Positions 16,678 to 25,147 of a DNA stretch of 64,000 nt are shown here, piece by piece; the stretch's first letter is position 1; every line of letters begins with the position of its first letter. Origin of the DNA: CCY15215 sp039194995 (GTDB lineage Bacteria; Cyanobacteriota; Cyanobacteriia; Cyanobacteriales; Spirulinaceae); the NCBI GenBank assembly GCA_039194995.1, contig JBCCVR010000003.1:23134-87133 (forward strand), read 5' to 3'. The translations under genes were made by a program, and so were the position numbers. The notes beneath the pieces are model-generated. The model saw only the letters and a program-made list of their open reading frames with translations. It ran no database searches and was not told the origin of the DNA.

Positions 16678-17709
16678 ATGCTATTCTCTCATATCCGCTT
16701 TTCTCCCCGTCAGCGCTTGAAGTTATTGAGTGTTTGTTTATTATGCCTCGCACCGATCGCATTTTGGAGCGAACCCGTCCGAGGGCAAATCCCCGTTGAA
16801 ACTTTTGAGGAATCTGAAGATCCGGCTTTTATTACCGAGGACGCTCCCCCCTTTCCCCAGAGCAGTAGTTTGCTCAGTTTACCGGGAGGTCTGCGCCTGC
16901 TAGAAGAAGCCAGTTTTGCCGTTAATTCGGAGAATTACGGATTGGCTTCCCAAAAATTGCAAGAAGCACGACAAGTCTTTAATCAACTCTCCAATTTTTA
17001 CCAGCAATTGGCAGGCAGTTTTTCGGGCATTGATAGCAGTATCGCCGAACAACAGCGCAGACAAGCTCTAGAGACCGCACAACTTCGCGATCGCGCCACC
17101 TATCAATTGGCTCTAGTCCATCGGGCGCAAAATCAACCAGAATTATCAGTGCCTTTGTTGGTTCAGATCGTGCGATCGCAAAACCCCACGACAGATTTAG
17201 GCAAACGCGCTTACGATCAACTGGCAGAGTTGGGGTTTGAGGAAACTCAAAACACTGCCGAAGATTTTCGCCCCTTGCAACAACCCGGTAGCATCCTCAG
17301 CATAGCAGGCGGAAAGCGTTTTATTGAAGAAGCAGAAACCGCCGTAGAGACTCAAAATTACGATCTTGCCGTCCAGAAACTCCAAGAAGCACGGCAAATT
17401 TTCAACCAGCTTTCGAATTTCTATCAACAATTGGCGGGCAGTTTTGCCGGAATCAACAGCCGCACGGCAGAGGCACAACGGGTCTACGCTTTGGAAGCCG
17501 CCCAGTTGCGGGATGATGCGACCTATCAATTGGCTTTAGTGCATCGGGCGCAAAATCAGCCGGAATTGTCCGTACCTTTGTTAGTGCAGATCGTGCGTTC
17601 TCAAAACCCCACGACCAATTTAGGACGACGTGCTTACCAACAGCTTTTAGAACTGGGCTTTGTCAATACCCCCTTCCCCAGTTCCAGTGAAAATACCAGC
17701 AGTAATTAA
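16678..17709 (+). CDS. Secreted protein with two tandem ~125-residue repeats
   Basis: A 343-aa protein. MLFSHIRFSPRQRLKLLSVCLLCLAPIAFWSEPVRGQ is a signal peptide, and the ATG at 16678 is chosen for it. Two imperfect repeats follow, each starting S[LI]LS[LI].GG.R...EA..AV and containing KLQEARQ[VI]FNQLSNFYQQLAGSF and ATYQLALVHRAQNQPELSVPLLVQIVRSQNPTT. They are predicted all-helical, TPR-like hairpins. The repeats stay highly similar at DNA level (about 16861-17244 and 17290-17663), so the duplication is recent or under homogenisation. Function unknown; periplasmic scaffold is a guess. Confidence 0.7.
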   Translation: MLFSHIRFSPRQRLKLLSVCLLCLAPIAFWSEPVRGQIPVETFEESEDPAFITEDAPPFPQSSSLLSLPGGLRLLEEASFAVNSENYGLASQKLQEARQVFNQLSNFYQQLAGSFSGIDSSIAEQQRRQALETAQLRDRATYQLALVHRAQNQPELSVPLLVQIVRSQNPTTDLGKRAYDQLAELGFEETQNTAEDFRPLQQPGSILSIAGGKRFIEEAETAVETQNYDLAVQKLQEARQIFNQLSNFYQQLAGSFAGINSRTAEAQRVYALEAAQLRDDATYQLALVHRAQNQPELSVPLLVQIVRSQNPTTNLGRRAYQQLLELGFVNTPFPSSSENTSSN

Positions 17710-17829
17710 TCTGCGATGGTTATCCGTTACCAATTATCTATCTGTAGAGGGATTCCTTTGGTGGGGTGGCATGATTCTAGGAAGACTCGATAAAATACGA
17801 TCGCTATCAATGTGATTATGGGAGGTTTG

Positions 17830-18090
17830 ATGGTTAGCCTAGCTGCGGTTGAGAATACCATTAAAGAACATTTGCCCGATGCTCGGGTGAAAGTCGAGGA
17901 CTTGACGGGAGGTGGCGATCACCTACAAGCAACGGTAATTTCAGAATTGTTTACCGGGAAAACGCGAGTCAAACAACACCAATTGGTTTACGGTGCCTTG
18001 AAAGCGGAACTTGCATCAGAAGCCATTCACGCTCTTGCCCTCAAAACCTACACTCCCGAAACATGGGAAGCAACAGGGCAATCTTTGTAG
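17830..18090 (+). CDS. bolA: BolA-family protein
   Basis: An 86-aa protein with the BolA fold: VENTIKEHLPDARVKVEDLTGGGDHLQATVISELFTGKTRVKQHQLVYGALKAEL, including the conserved His that ligates the [2Fe-2S] cluster shared with a monothiol glutaredoxin (VKQHQLVY). The ATG at 17830 is chosen since GGAGG lies five bases ahead of it; GTG 17812 and ATG 17818 would leave no ribosome site. It is 60 bp upstream of grx4 and surely cotranscribed. Confidence 0.9.
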   Translation: MVSLAAVENTIKEHLPDARVKVEDLTGGGDHLQATVISELFTGKTRVKQHQLVYGALKAELASEAIHALALKTYTPETWEATGQSL

Positions 18091-18150
18091 TTTGCCCTAA
18101 AAATACTTTTCGATATCTTTAATTCACCCCAAAACCTTAAGGAGTTATCT

Positions 18151-18486
18151 ATGACACCCGAACTCACCCCCGAACTGAAAGAGCGCATTACCGAAATCAT
18201 TAAAAAGGACAAAATTGTTGTCTTTATGAAAGGGTCGAAATTAATGCCCCAATGCGGTTTTTCTAACAATGTCGTGCAGATTTTCAATACCCTCGGCAAA
18301 CCCTACAGCACCTTTGATGTGCTTCAGGATAATGAAATTCGTCAAGGGATTAAACAATATTCTGATTGGGGTACGATTCCGCAAATCTATATCAATGGGG
18401 AATTCGTAGGCGGCTCCGATATTGCGATCGAACTTTACCAAAATGGCGAACTTCAACAAATGGTTGAGGTTGCTTTAGCTTCTTAG
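18151..18486 (+). CDS. grxD: Monothiol glutaredoxin (Grx4 family)
   Basis: A 111-aa CGFS-type glutaredoxin. KIVVFMKGSKLMPQCGFSNNVVQIF contains the CGFS active site (Cys near residue 33), with the family's WGTIPQIYINGEFVGGSDIAIEL glutathione-binding motifs. CGFS glutaredoxins carry and transfer [2Fe-2S] clusters and form heterodimers with BolA. The gene is preceded by AAGGAG and follows bolA directly, so the functional pair is encoded as an operon. Confidence 0.95.
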   Translation: MTPELTPELKERITEIIKKDKIVVFMKGSKLMPQCGFSNNVVQIFNTLGKPYSTFDVLQDNEIRQGIKQYSDWGTIPQIYINGEFVGGSDIAIELYQNGELQQMVEVALAS

Positions 18487-18508
18487 CGATTGGGTTGGAT
18501 AAGGAGTA

Positions 18509-18542
18509 GTAAAGAGTAATCAAACGATTGATTACTCTTTAC
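18509..18542. terminator. Bidirectional terminator hairpin
   Basis: A perfect 15-bp stem (18509-18523 with 18528-18542) and ACGA loop lies between two convergent genes, grx4 (+) and the gene at 18554 (-). The placement and stem strength fit a shared terminator, although T-tracts are short. Confidence 0.75.
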
Positions 18543-18553
18543 CCATTACCCCC

Positions 18554-18808
18554 TCAATAATAATCTGCCTCAACTTCAGGCTGAGGCAGAGCTAATTCAA
18601 AATTGGAAGGGTCTCGCAGAAAACGAAAGGCTTCTTCTTCTAAACGATGGATGAGATAAGGTTCAAGTGCATTACTGTGACGAAGGGCGGCAATATACCC
18701 ATCCATATAAATTTGTAATTCGCTGAAGCGATTTCCTCTTTGCCAAGATTCCACCAAAGCATCGGTCAGTCTTTGGTAGTAACGAATGCACAGTGCGTCG
18801 GTTAGCAT
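18554..18808 (-). CDS. Conserved small cyanobacterial protein
   Basis: An 84-aa, mostly helical protein (MLTDALCIRYYQRLTDALVE, QIYMDGYIAALRHSNALEPYLIHRLEEEAFRFLRDPSNFEL) that looks like the cyanobacteria-specific family listed as DUF6761. No function is known. It is convergent with grx4 and separated from the response-regulator gene by about 316 bp. Confidence 0.65.
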   Translation of the reverse strand: MLTDALCIRYYQRLTDALVESWQRGNRFSELQIYMDGYIAALRHSNALEPYLIHRLEEEAFRFLRDPSNFELALPQPEVEADYY

Positions 18809-19124
18809 AATCTTAAGTTGAATTCGACAAGGAGCTTGTTGTAGAAGGTGTTTAAAGAGGGTGCTTATAGAAGGTGGAAGCTATACAAACTATAGGGATC
18901 CGAGCAAACTAAAGATTGCACCAACAACTATCTTTGAAAACGGGGATTTAATTAATTTATGGCTTTATACTTTGTAGTCTATCTCAAATTTCGCGTTTCT
19001 GCCCTAGCTTTCAGGGAAATCGCCGCAAAATCAACGAAATTTGCTAGAGTATCAAAGATAACAACAATTTAATGTTAATTTTGGTAAAGTCACCTGCATA
19101 ACTTGCGAGGGGAATAAAGCTAAG
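18809..19124. other. Intergenic region, no gene seen
   Basis: A 316-bp divergent gap. It is AT-rich and has no ORF with a ribosome site. It must hold the promoters of the small gene on the left and the response regulator on the right; no clear palindrome was seen. Confidence 0.6.
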
Positions 19125-19898
19125 GTGGGTTCGATTCAAATTTTAATTATCCAAGGGAATCCTCACTTGCGATCGCTATTGGGATGGCATTTACAGCAAG
19201 CTGGCTATCTTTGTCAGCAGGCTGATACGCTCGATCGCGCGCGAGGGATTTTGATGCGCCGCCAGCCTCCCCTCGTCGTTCTCGATTCGGACTTACCCGA
19301 TGGGGATGGGATTGAGTTATGTCGTTGGCTATATCAACAAAAACAATCTCTCGTTTTAGTATTGTCAGCGCGAACGAATCAAAGTGATGTGGTCGCAGCA
19401 CTAGAAGCAGGGGCAGACGATTATCTGAAAAAGCCTTTTGGGATGCAAGAATTTTTAGCACGGGTAGAAGCACTGTTGCGTCGCTTGCGAGTCACGAGTG
19501 CCCCACTGTATTTGAACTACGGGGATTTAAGGATCGATTTGGTACAGCGTCGAGTTCGCCTGCAAGGTACTTATATCGATCTAACACCCCAAGAATTTAG
19601 CTTACTTTACGTCCTTGCGCAGGCAGAGGGATCTCCTTTAAGTCGCTCGGAGTTACTTAACCGCGCTTGGCCCGATGCGATCGATAATCCCCGCACTATT
19701 GATACCCATGTTTTATCTCTACGAAAAAAATTAGATACCGAACCCGAGCGACCGAGTTTAATCCAAACCGTGCGCAATGTCGGTTATCGTTTCAATCCCG
19801 AGGCTCTCGAAAGTCGGAACGGGAATGGGATGCCTTCTCCCGAAGCACTGCAACGATTGGAAGCCAGTCCGAAGGTGGCGATCGCATCGAATAAATAA
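19125..19898 (+). CDS. OmpR/PhoB-family response regulator
   Basis: A 257-aa two-component regulator. The receiver domain (residues 1-125) has LVVLDSDLPDGDG with the likely phospho-acceptor Asp near residue 54, LVLSARTNQSDVVAALEAGADDYLKKPF with the conserved Ser/Thr and Lys. The N-terminal acidic pair expected after strand 1 is replaced by QGN (ILIIQGNPHLRSL), so Mg binding and phosphorylation may be weakened. The winged-helix domain has DLTPQEFSLLYVLAQAEG and TIDTHVLSLRKKLD...RPSLIQTVRNVGYRF. The start is GTG, with GAGGGG upstream. It resembles NblR/RpaB-type cyanobacterial regulators, but I cannot decide between them. No histidine kinase is adjacent. Confidence 0.85.
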   Translation: MGSIQILIIQGNPHLRSLLGWHLQQAGYLCQQADTLDRARGILMRRQPPLVVLDSDLPDGDGIELCRWLYQQKQSLVLVLSARTNQSDVVAALEAGADDYLKKPFGMQEFLARVEALLRRLRVTSAPLYLNYGDLRIDLVQRRVRLQGTYIDLTPQEFSLLYVLAQAEGSPLSRSELLNRAWPDAIDNPRTIDTHVLSLRKKLDTEPERPSLIQTVRNVGYRFNPEALESRNGNGMPSPEALQRLEASPKVAIASNK

Positions 19899-19989
19899 AG
19901 ACTCATAAATTTAGAGTCGAGAGTTCAGTGTAGGGTATAGGGTGGAGACATTGAGATTCATGCCCTATTCCCCATGAGGAGATGTAACC

Positions 19990-21180
19990 TTGCAAAGAAC
20001 CATTGCGGAAATTAACGATAAAATTCGTGCCTCGAAAGCGGTGGTTTGGACGGTAGAAGAACTCAAACATCGCGTCAAAGATGGGGGAATCTCTCGGGTT
20101 GCGAAAATGGTAGATGTCATTACCACGGGGACTTTTGAGCCGATGGAGTCTACCAGTGCTATTCTCAATCTCGGTCACACGGATCCGCCGATCAAAATTC
20201 GTCAGTGTTGGTTGGATGGCGTTCCGGCTTATGCGGGTTTGGGAGCGGTAGATTTATATTTGGGATCGACGATGATGGCGGATTATGGAGAAGGAGAAAC
20301 GGAACGCACGACGGGAAATCCCGCACCCACGAGAGGAGGCGGTCACGTTATCGAGGATCTGATTGCGGGAAAATCCATACATTTGCGAGCGACAGGACAG
20401 GTGACGGATTGCTATCCCCGAGCCTCTTGGGAAAGTACGATTAGTAAAGATACGATCAATCAATTCTATCTCTTCAATCCCCGCAATCTCTATCAGAATT
20501 TTATCGTGGGGGTGAATGGTGGCGATCGCGTCCTTTATACCTATCTCGGTCCTCTACACCCGCAATTTAGCAATGCGGTTTATGCCAATCCGGGGGCGAT
20601 TTCTCCCCTGTTTAACGATCCGGACTTGCAAACCATCGGCATCGGTACGAAGATTTTTTTAGGCGGTGGGGTGGGTTATATCACTTGGGAAGGGACTCAA
20701 CATTTCCCCCTACAAAAACGTTTGGACAATCGCACCCCCATCGGACCTGCCAGCACGTTAGCCGCCATTGGGGATGCCAAGCAAATGAATTCCAAATGGG
20801 TGCGAGGGTGTTATTTCCAAAACTACGGCTCGGCGATCGTGTTGGGAATTGGTATCCCCATTCCCGTTCTCAATGAAGAAGTTATCGCTCGCTGTGGGGT
20901 GCGAGATGAGGAGATTATCGCCCCCATTGTCGATTTTTCCATCCCTCGGCGCGTGCGTCCCACCTTTGGTTCTGTGACCTATGCCCAACTCAAAAGCGGT
21001 CGCATTACCCTGCAAGGACAAACCGTCCGCACGGCTCCTCTCGCCAGTATTCGCTTGTCCCGTCAAGTCGCAGAAAAATTGAAACAATGGATCGAAACGG
21101 GGGGATTTACCCTCACGGAACCCGTTGCTCCCATTCCCAGCGATCGCGTTTTCCTGTCCCAAGATCCGGCGATTTCTTAG
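19990..21180 (+). CDS. DUF39 / homocysteine biosynthesis protein
   Basis: A 396-aa protein of the DUF39 family (homocysteine biosynthesis proteins, shown in methanogens and sulfate reducers to convert aspartate semialdehyde plus sulfide to homocysteine together with a ferredoxin partner). It shows the family blocks RTIAEINDKIRASKAVVWTVEEL, VDVITTGTFEPMESTSAILNLGHTDPPIKI, LGSTMMADYGEGETERTTGNPAPTRGGGHVIEDLIAGK and IGTKIFLGGGVGYITWEGTQH. The TTG start is used with GAGGAG about ten bases upstream. No partner ferredoxin-like subunit is next to it here. Activity in cyanobacteria is inferred from homology. Confidence 0.85.
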   Translation: MQRTIAEINDKIRASKAVVWTVEELKHRVKDGGISRVAKMVDVITTGTFEPMESTSAILNLGHTDPPIKIRQCWLDGVPAYAGLGAVDLYLGSTMMADYGEGETERTTGNPAPTRGGGHVIEDLIAGKSIHLRATGQVTDCYPRASWESTISKDTINQFYLFNPRNLYQNFIVGVNGGDRVLYTYLGPLHPQFSNAVYANPGAISPLFNDPDLQTIGIGTKIFLGGGVGYITWEGTQHFPLQKRLDNRTPIGPASTLAAIGDAKQMNSKWVRGCYFQNYGSAIVLGIGIPIPVLNEEVIARCGVRDEEIIAPIVDFSIPRRVRPTFGSVTYAQLKSGRITLQGQTVRTAPLASIRLSRQVAEKLKQWIETGGFTLTEPVAPIPSDRVFLSQDPAIS

Positions 21181-21201
21181 CACTACCGCACTGAAGTTAC
21201 A

Positions 21202-21411
21202 ATGACACGAGATTTGACCACTCTAAGCAACTCTGAATTAAAAAAATACATTAAAGTTCATCGCAATGATAATGAAGCATTCCATGAAGCTCTAAAGGTT
21301 TTGATAAGCCGCAGCAGCGGTCAAAAATATCCTGCTCCTTTTGAGATGCCAAAAGAAGAAGTTGAGGCTATTTTTAGAGACAAAATCAAACCTCTTGAAG
21401 AAGGAGTGTAG
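21202..21411 (+). CDS. Small conserved cyanobacterial protein (DUF6887-like)
   Basis: A 69-aa acidic protein (LTTLSNSELKKYIKVHRNDNEAFHEALKVLISRSS, PAPFEMPKEEVEAIFRDKI) of a type common in cyanobacterial genomes and usually paired with a second small ORF. Here no clear partner follows; 21412-21669 has only a short frame (21414-21515) with GTG start and an AAGGAG ahead. Function unknown; toxin-antitoxin-like or regulatory roles have no support in the sequence. Confidence 0.6.
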   Translation: MTRDLTTLSNSELKKYIKVHRNDNEAFHEALKVLISRSSGQKYPAPFEMPKEEVEAIFRDKIKPLEEGV

Positions 21412-21669
21412 GGGTGGAGGTATCGGGTATCGTCGAGGCGGTTGGACGCACGGCAGTAGTTCGGAAGGTGATTCCAAGAACCGCTCCACAGATAGGTACA
21501 AAAGTTTTTGTTTGATGATTTCTGACATTCTGTAGACATAAGTCACACCTTGTCTCTACCAGATTTACAATACCCATTGGCATTGGCAAGTTTTGACTTT
21601 CCCCCTTTTCCAAAGTCAGGCATAATTGGAACAACGGATACAAATTGTAGAGAGCGAGTCGAAAACAGA

Positions 21670-22680
21670 ATGAGCAAAAAGCGCGTCCTTTCGGGGGTTC
21701 AACCCACGGGCAGTTTACATTTGGGAAATTATTTAGGTGCTATTCGTAATTGGGTAGAGGCGCAGAAGGAATACGATAATTATTTTTGTGTGGTGGATCT
21801 GCACGCGATTACCGTTCCCCACGACCCGAAAAAATTAGCAGCAGATACCTATACGATCGCGGCGCTCTATTTGGCTTGCGGTATCGATTTGGAAGATTCA
21901 ACTATTTTCGTTCAATCTCATATTCCCGCCCATAGCGAACTAACTTGGCTGCTCAACTGCATTACGCCTCTCAATTGGCTCGAGCGCATGATTCAATTCA
22001 AAGAAAAAGCCCTGAAACAGGGGGAAAATGTCAGCGTGGGTTTGCTCGATTATCCCGTGTTGATGGCGGCGGATATCTTGCTCTACGATGCGGATTTGGT
22101 GCCGGTGGGAGAAGATCAAAAACAGCATATCGAACTGACTCGGGATATTGTCATTCGCATCAATGACCAATTTGGCAAGAAGAAAAAACCCGTTCTCAAA
22201 CTACCCGATCCTCTCATTCGCAAGGATGGGGCACGGATCATGAGTTTAACCGACGGGACCAAAAAGATGTCTAAGTCCGATCCCTCGGAAATGAGCCGCA
22301 TCGAATTGTTAGATCCTCCCGACGCGATCGCCCGTAAAATCAAGCGTTGCAAGACAGATCCCCATAAAGGACTTGAATTCGACAACCCAGAGCGCCCGGA
22401 ATGCAATAATCTGCTTGGTCTCTATATGCTCCTATCGGGCAAAACCAAGGAAACTGTTGCCGCAGAATGTCAAGATATGGGGTGGGGCAACTTTAAACCT
22501 TTGTTAACCGAAACTGCGATCGCCGCTCTCAAGCCCATTCAAGAAAAATATGACGATATTATGAGCGATCGCGATTATCTCGAAACAATCTTGCGCGAGG
22601 GACGCGAAAAGGCAGAAATAAGCGCAAATGAAGTTCTTGCACGAGTTAAATCTGCTTTAGGCTATTCCACCCCGCTTTGA
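21670..22680 (+). CDS. trpS: Tryptophanyl-tRNA synthetase
   Basis: A 336-aa class Ic synthetase that charges tRNA-Trp. It has the HIGH-like motif GSLHLGNYLGAI (residues 14-25), FCVVDLHAIT, LLDYPVLMAADILLYDADLVPVGEDQKQHIELTRDI, and the KMSKS motif KKMSKSDPS. The ATG at 21670 matches the family N-terminus (MSKKRVLSGVQPTG); the frame is open further up from a TTG at 21550, but that stretch is not conserved-looking. Confidence 0.96.
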   Translation: MSKKRVLSGVQPTGSLHLGNYLGAIRNWVEAQKEYDNYFCVVDLHAITVPHDPKKLAADTYTIAALYLACGIDLEDSTIFVQSHIPAHSELTWLLNCITPLNWLERMIQFKEKALKQGENVSVGLLDYPVLMAADILLYDADLVPVGEDQKQHIELTRDIVIRINDQFGKKKKPVLKLPDPLIRKDGARIMSLTDGTKKMSKSDPSEMSRIELLDPPDAIARKIKRCKTDPHKGLEFDNPERPECNNLLGLYMLLSGKTKETVAAECQDMGWGNFKPLLTETAIAALKPIQEKYDDIMSDRDYLETILREGREKAEISANEVLARVKSALGYSTPL

Positions 22681-22735
22681 GTTAAGACTCAAAACCCAAC
22701 AACAAACAACAAATAACAAACAACAAACAACAAAA

Positions 22736-23620
22736 ATGCCCTTTCGCCAAGCTGTTGAGAATAAAGAGTTTTTAGTTACAGCCGAAGTGATGCCCCCTAA
22801 AGGTGGGGATATTTCCCATACTCTCGATATGGCTCGGCTGCTTAAGGGAAGGGTTCACGCGGTTAATATCACCGATGGCAGTCGAGCGGTGTTAAGAATG
22901 TCTCCTCTGGCTGTCTCGGCAATTCTGGTGAGAGAAGGGATCGAGCCAATTTGTCAAATTGCCTGTCGCGATCGCAATGCGATCGGCTTGCAAGCGGATT
23001 TAATGGGCGCTCATGCTCTCGGGATTGGCAATATTTTGGCACTGACAGGCGATCCGATTAAAGTGGGGGATCACAAAAAATCGAGAAGTGTCTATGAGTT
23101 TGATTCGGTACGCTTGTTGAGGGCGATCGCGCAATTAAATCGCGGTTTCGATTTAAACGAGAAATCTTTGCCTAACAATGCGCTCGATTTGTTTGCAGGA
23201 GCAGCAGTGGATCCCCAATCAAAAAGTTGGTCGGGTTTGCAACGGCGTTTCGAGGGGAAATTGGAAGCAGGAGCGCAATTTTTTCAAAGTCAGTTGATTA
23301 CGGATTTCGATCGCCTTGACAAGTTTATGCAGCAAATTGCCTCGGGAACGGATAAACCCGTCCTAGCGGGAATTTTTCTCCTCAAATCCGCTAAAAACGC
23401 CAAATTCATCAATCGCAATGTTCCGGGAGTTGAGATTCCCCAAGAAATGATAGATCGCCTTGCTGCTGCGGAGGAACCGTTAAAAGAAGGGGTCAAAATT
23501 GCCGCCGAACAGGTCAAACTCGCAAAAAATCTATGTCAAGGCGTTCACTTAATGGCAGTCAAAAAAGAGGAGCTAATCCCTGAGATTCTCGATCTTGCTG
23601 GAATTGCTCCGGTTGATTAA
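22736..23620 (+). CDS. metF: Methylenetetrahydrofolate reductase
   Basis: A 294-aa TIM-barrel flavoprotein of the MTHFR family, which reduces 5,10-methylene-THF to 5-methyl-THF for methionine synthesis. Visible motifs are VTAEVMPPKGGD near the N-terminus (catalytic Glu), VNITDGSRAVLRMS, CQIACRDRNAIGLQADLMGAHALGIGNILALTGDP, and FFQSQLITDFDRL. It belongs to the shorter cyanobacterial type. The leader from trpS (22681-22735) is an A/C-rich string of AACAAAC units with no good ribosome site, so its translation signal is unclear. Confidence 0.88.
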   Translation: MPFRQAVENKEFLVTAEVMPPKGGDISHTLDMARLLKGRVHAVNITDGSRAVLRMSPLAVSAILVREGIEPICQIACRDRNAIGLQADLMGAHALGIGNILALTGDPIKVGDHKKSRSVYEFDSVRLLRAIAQLNRGFDLNEKSLPNNALDLFAGAAVDPQSKSWSGLQRRFEGKLEAGAQFFQSQLITDFDRLDKFMQQIASGTDKPVLAGIFLLKSAKNAKFINRNVPGVEIPQEMIDRLAAAEEPLKEGVKIAAEQVKLAKNLCQGVHLMAVKKEELIPEILDLAGIAPVD

Positions 23621-23710
23621 AATGGTAATTCAGCGAAATCAAGGAGATCGCGTCTTGTTGTTCTTGTAATCGTTATTTGAGTTTCATGGTTAGTTCTCTT
23701 TAATTTTCTT

Positions 23711-23992
23711 TTAATAAACTTCATCATGGCTGCCAATATCCACTAAAATGACTAAATCTTCTCCAGTTACTTCATCTTTGTCTAAAGCATAAATAATTCT
23801 GCAATCATAAGCAACCGAACAAGACCATAAATTTTCTAGTTCTCCTGTTAACTTATGAGATTTTAAAGAAGGAGTAAAAGGATCGTCTGCCAATAATTCT
23901 AAAGTGGCTAAGATTTTGTCTTGCAATTTTGGGTTTTTCTTAACCAATTTTTTAAATGCTCTTCTAAACCGACTTTCCGAGACTAAAATCAT
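23711..23992 (-). CDS. RelE/YafQ-type mRNA interferase toxin
   Basis: A 93-aa protein of the RelE/ParE superfamily: ESRFRRAFKKLVKKNPKLQDKILATLELLADDPFTPSLKSHKLTGELENLWSCSVAYDCRIIYALD. Basic residues in the first helices, the 'HKLTGxLxxxWSxxVxxDxRIIY' core and a C-terminal GSHDEVY (His and Tyr typical of the catalytic end) are all present. RelE toxins cut mRNA on the ribosome. Its start overlaps the antitoxin stop by 4 bp, the usual coupled order antitoxin-toxin. Confidence 0.9.
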   Translation of the reverse strand: MILVSESRFRRAFKKLVKKNPKLQDKILATLELLADDPFTPSLKSHKLTGELENLWSCSVAYDCRIIYALDKDEVTGEDLVILVDIGSHDEVY

Positions 23993-24213
23993 TCTTCTTC
24001 ATCCTTGAGTAAATATGCTTTTATCTCTGCAAAATTTCCTCGTTTTGCCGTTCCATTTTCTACTGCTTTTAATGCTTCTCGTGCATTCTCAGCAATCTCA
24101 AAACGTCGTCTCTCAATCCTTCTTTTGCGAATTAAATCAAATAGATAGTCTTGGTCTTCAAGAGATAAACTCTCGATCGATTGGATAATTTCTTGGAAAG
24201 AAGAGATAGTCAT
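23989..24213 (-). CDS. Antitoxin of the RelE-type pair
   Basis: A 74-aa helical protein (SSFQEIIQSIESLSLEDQDYLFDLIRKRRIERRRFEIAENAREALKAVENGTAKRGNFAEIKAYLL). This is the common cyanobacterial antitoxin type, with an N-terminal 'IxxIExLSLEDQxxLxxLIxxR' helix and a C-terminal toxin-binding segment. It is encoded first and overlaps the toxin gene by 4 bp. It probably represses its own promoter as a complex. Confidence 0.85.
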   Translation of the reverse strand: MTISSFQEIIQSIESLSLEDQDYLFDLIRKRRIERRRFEIAENAREALKAVENGTAKRGNFAEIKAYLLKDEEE

Positions 24214-24355
24214 GATTCATTACTCCTATTCTTAATCATTCAATTTTATCTTATACAGCGATCGCGTTTATTGTTCAAGCGAGATAATATTGTTTGGTAT
24301 TGATAGGAAGTGCGATCGCATTGGTTTGGGATGATGCGATCGCTCATACTTTGCC

Positions 24356-24859
24356 TTAGAACAAGAGAACTAAAAACGCGAACCATTGAATCCGAATTGC
24401 AATACTTTCTTCACCTGCCTCTTTCATCTTCTTTAACAAAGGATTTATTTTTGTTAAAGCCATTAAGAGGCGAAACCAATTATCAAAGTATGCCTGAATA
24501 ACACACACATTTTCGTTTTTGTATTGGTTCAAATCTAGCGCCTTATAGTCACCTTTACAAAAAGAATTGGTGGTACCTCCTGCGATATCCACTAAAATCA
24601 TACGGATTTTTTCGCTGATATGCAAGTGTTGTTCTGTGACATAGATTGTAAGACAGCACATCTTGATCTGAATTTTCCAATCAGTAATCAAATGTAGAAT
24701 CTTGTCTTGAATACGATTTACTGAACTTTGAATCTCCACCTTCCATTTAGAAAGCCAATGTGGAATCTGTTCCATTTTCTGGCCTGCATCGGCCAGCACT
24801 TTCCGCAACGATGGGACGCGATTTTTAGAGTTATAAAGCATATTTTTTACTTCATTCAT
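24356..24859 (-). CDS. Hypothetical protein in AT-rich island
   Basis: A 167-aa protein with no recognised domain. It is rich in aromatic and basic helices (LSKWKVEIQSSVNRIQDKILHLITDWKIQIKMCC) and ends in a hydrophobic tail QWFAFLVLLF. One stretch, ISEKIRMILVDIAGGTTNSF, could form a strand-loop but lacks a P-loop. The gene is AT-rich, has no HIP1 octamer, and is divergent from the ATPase-vWA cassette across a 288-bp gap. Coding status is moderately certain because the frame is long for its composition. Confidence 0.45.
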   Translation of the reverse strand: MNEVKNMLYNSKNRVPSLRKVLADAGQKMEQIPHWLSKWKVEIQSSVNRIQDKILHLITDWKIQIKMCCLTIYVTEQHLHISEKIRMILVDIAGGTTNSFCKGDYKALDLNQYKNENVCVIQAYFDNWFRLLMALTKINPLLKKMKEAGEESIAIRIQWFAFLVLLF

Positions 24860-25107
24860 TGAACGTATACCTTATTTTTGTCACCTTAATTTTATTTGTC
24901 AAGGCAAACAATCGCATCGAGAATTGCTATTATCATTATTGATTTTAATAAGGAGAAATAAAATACTAAAATCATTAAAAAACAAAAAAACAAAGAAAAA
25001 TATCAGCTAAAGACAAAAAAAAGCATTATTGTTGTTGGTGCAATAAAAATATCAACAAAAGCCAAACCAATTGTTAAGTTTTATTACTTTTATTTCAGAA
25101 GTTAAGC

Positions 25108-25113
25108 TATAAT
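25108..25113 (+). promoter_or_regulatory. -10 element of the ATPase-vWA cassette
   Basis: TATAAT lies 35 bp ahead of the ATG at 25148 in the otherwise featureless AT-rich divergent gap (24860-25147). No -35 element at normal spacing is convincing, so the start of transcription is a guess. Confidence 0.4.
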
Positions 25114-25147
25114 CCAAAATATCTAAATTGCATAAAGTCTTGGAGAT

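Noticed and set aside
21414..21515. 33-codon frame after the DUF6887-like gene with GTG start and AAGGAG
   Set aside because: Very short and without a recognised relative; overlaps a region needed for the trpS promoter. Possible but not supported.
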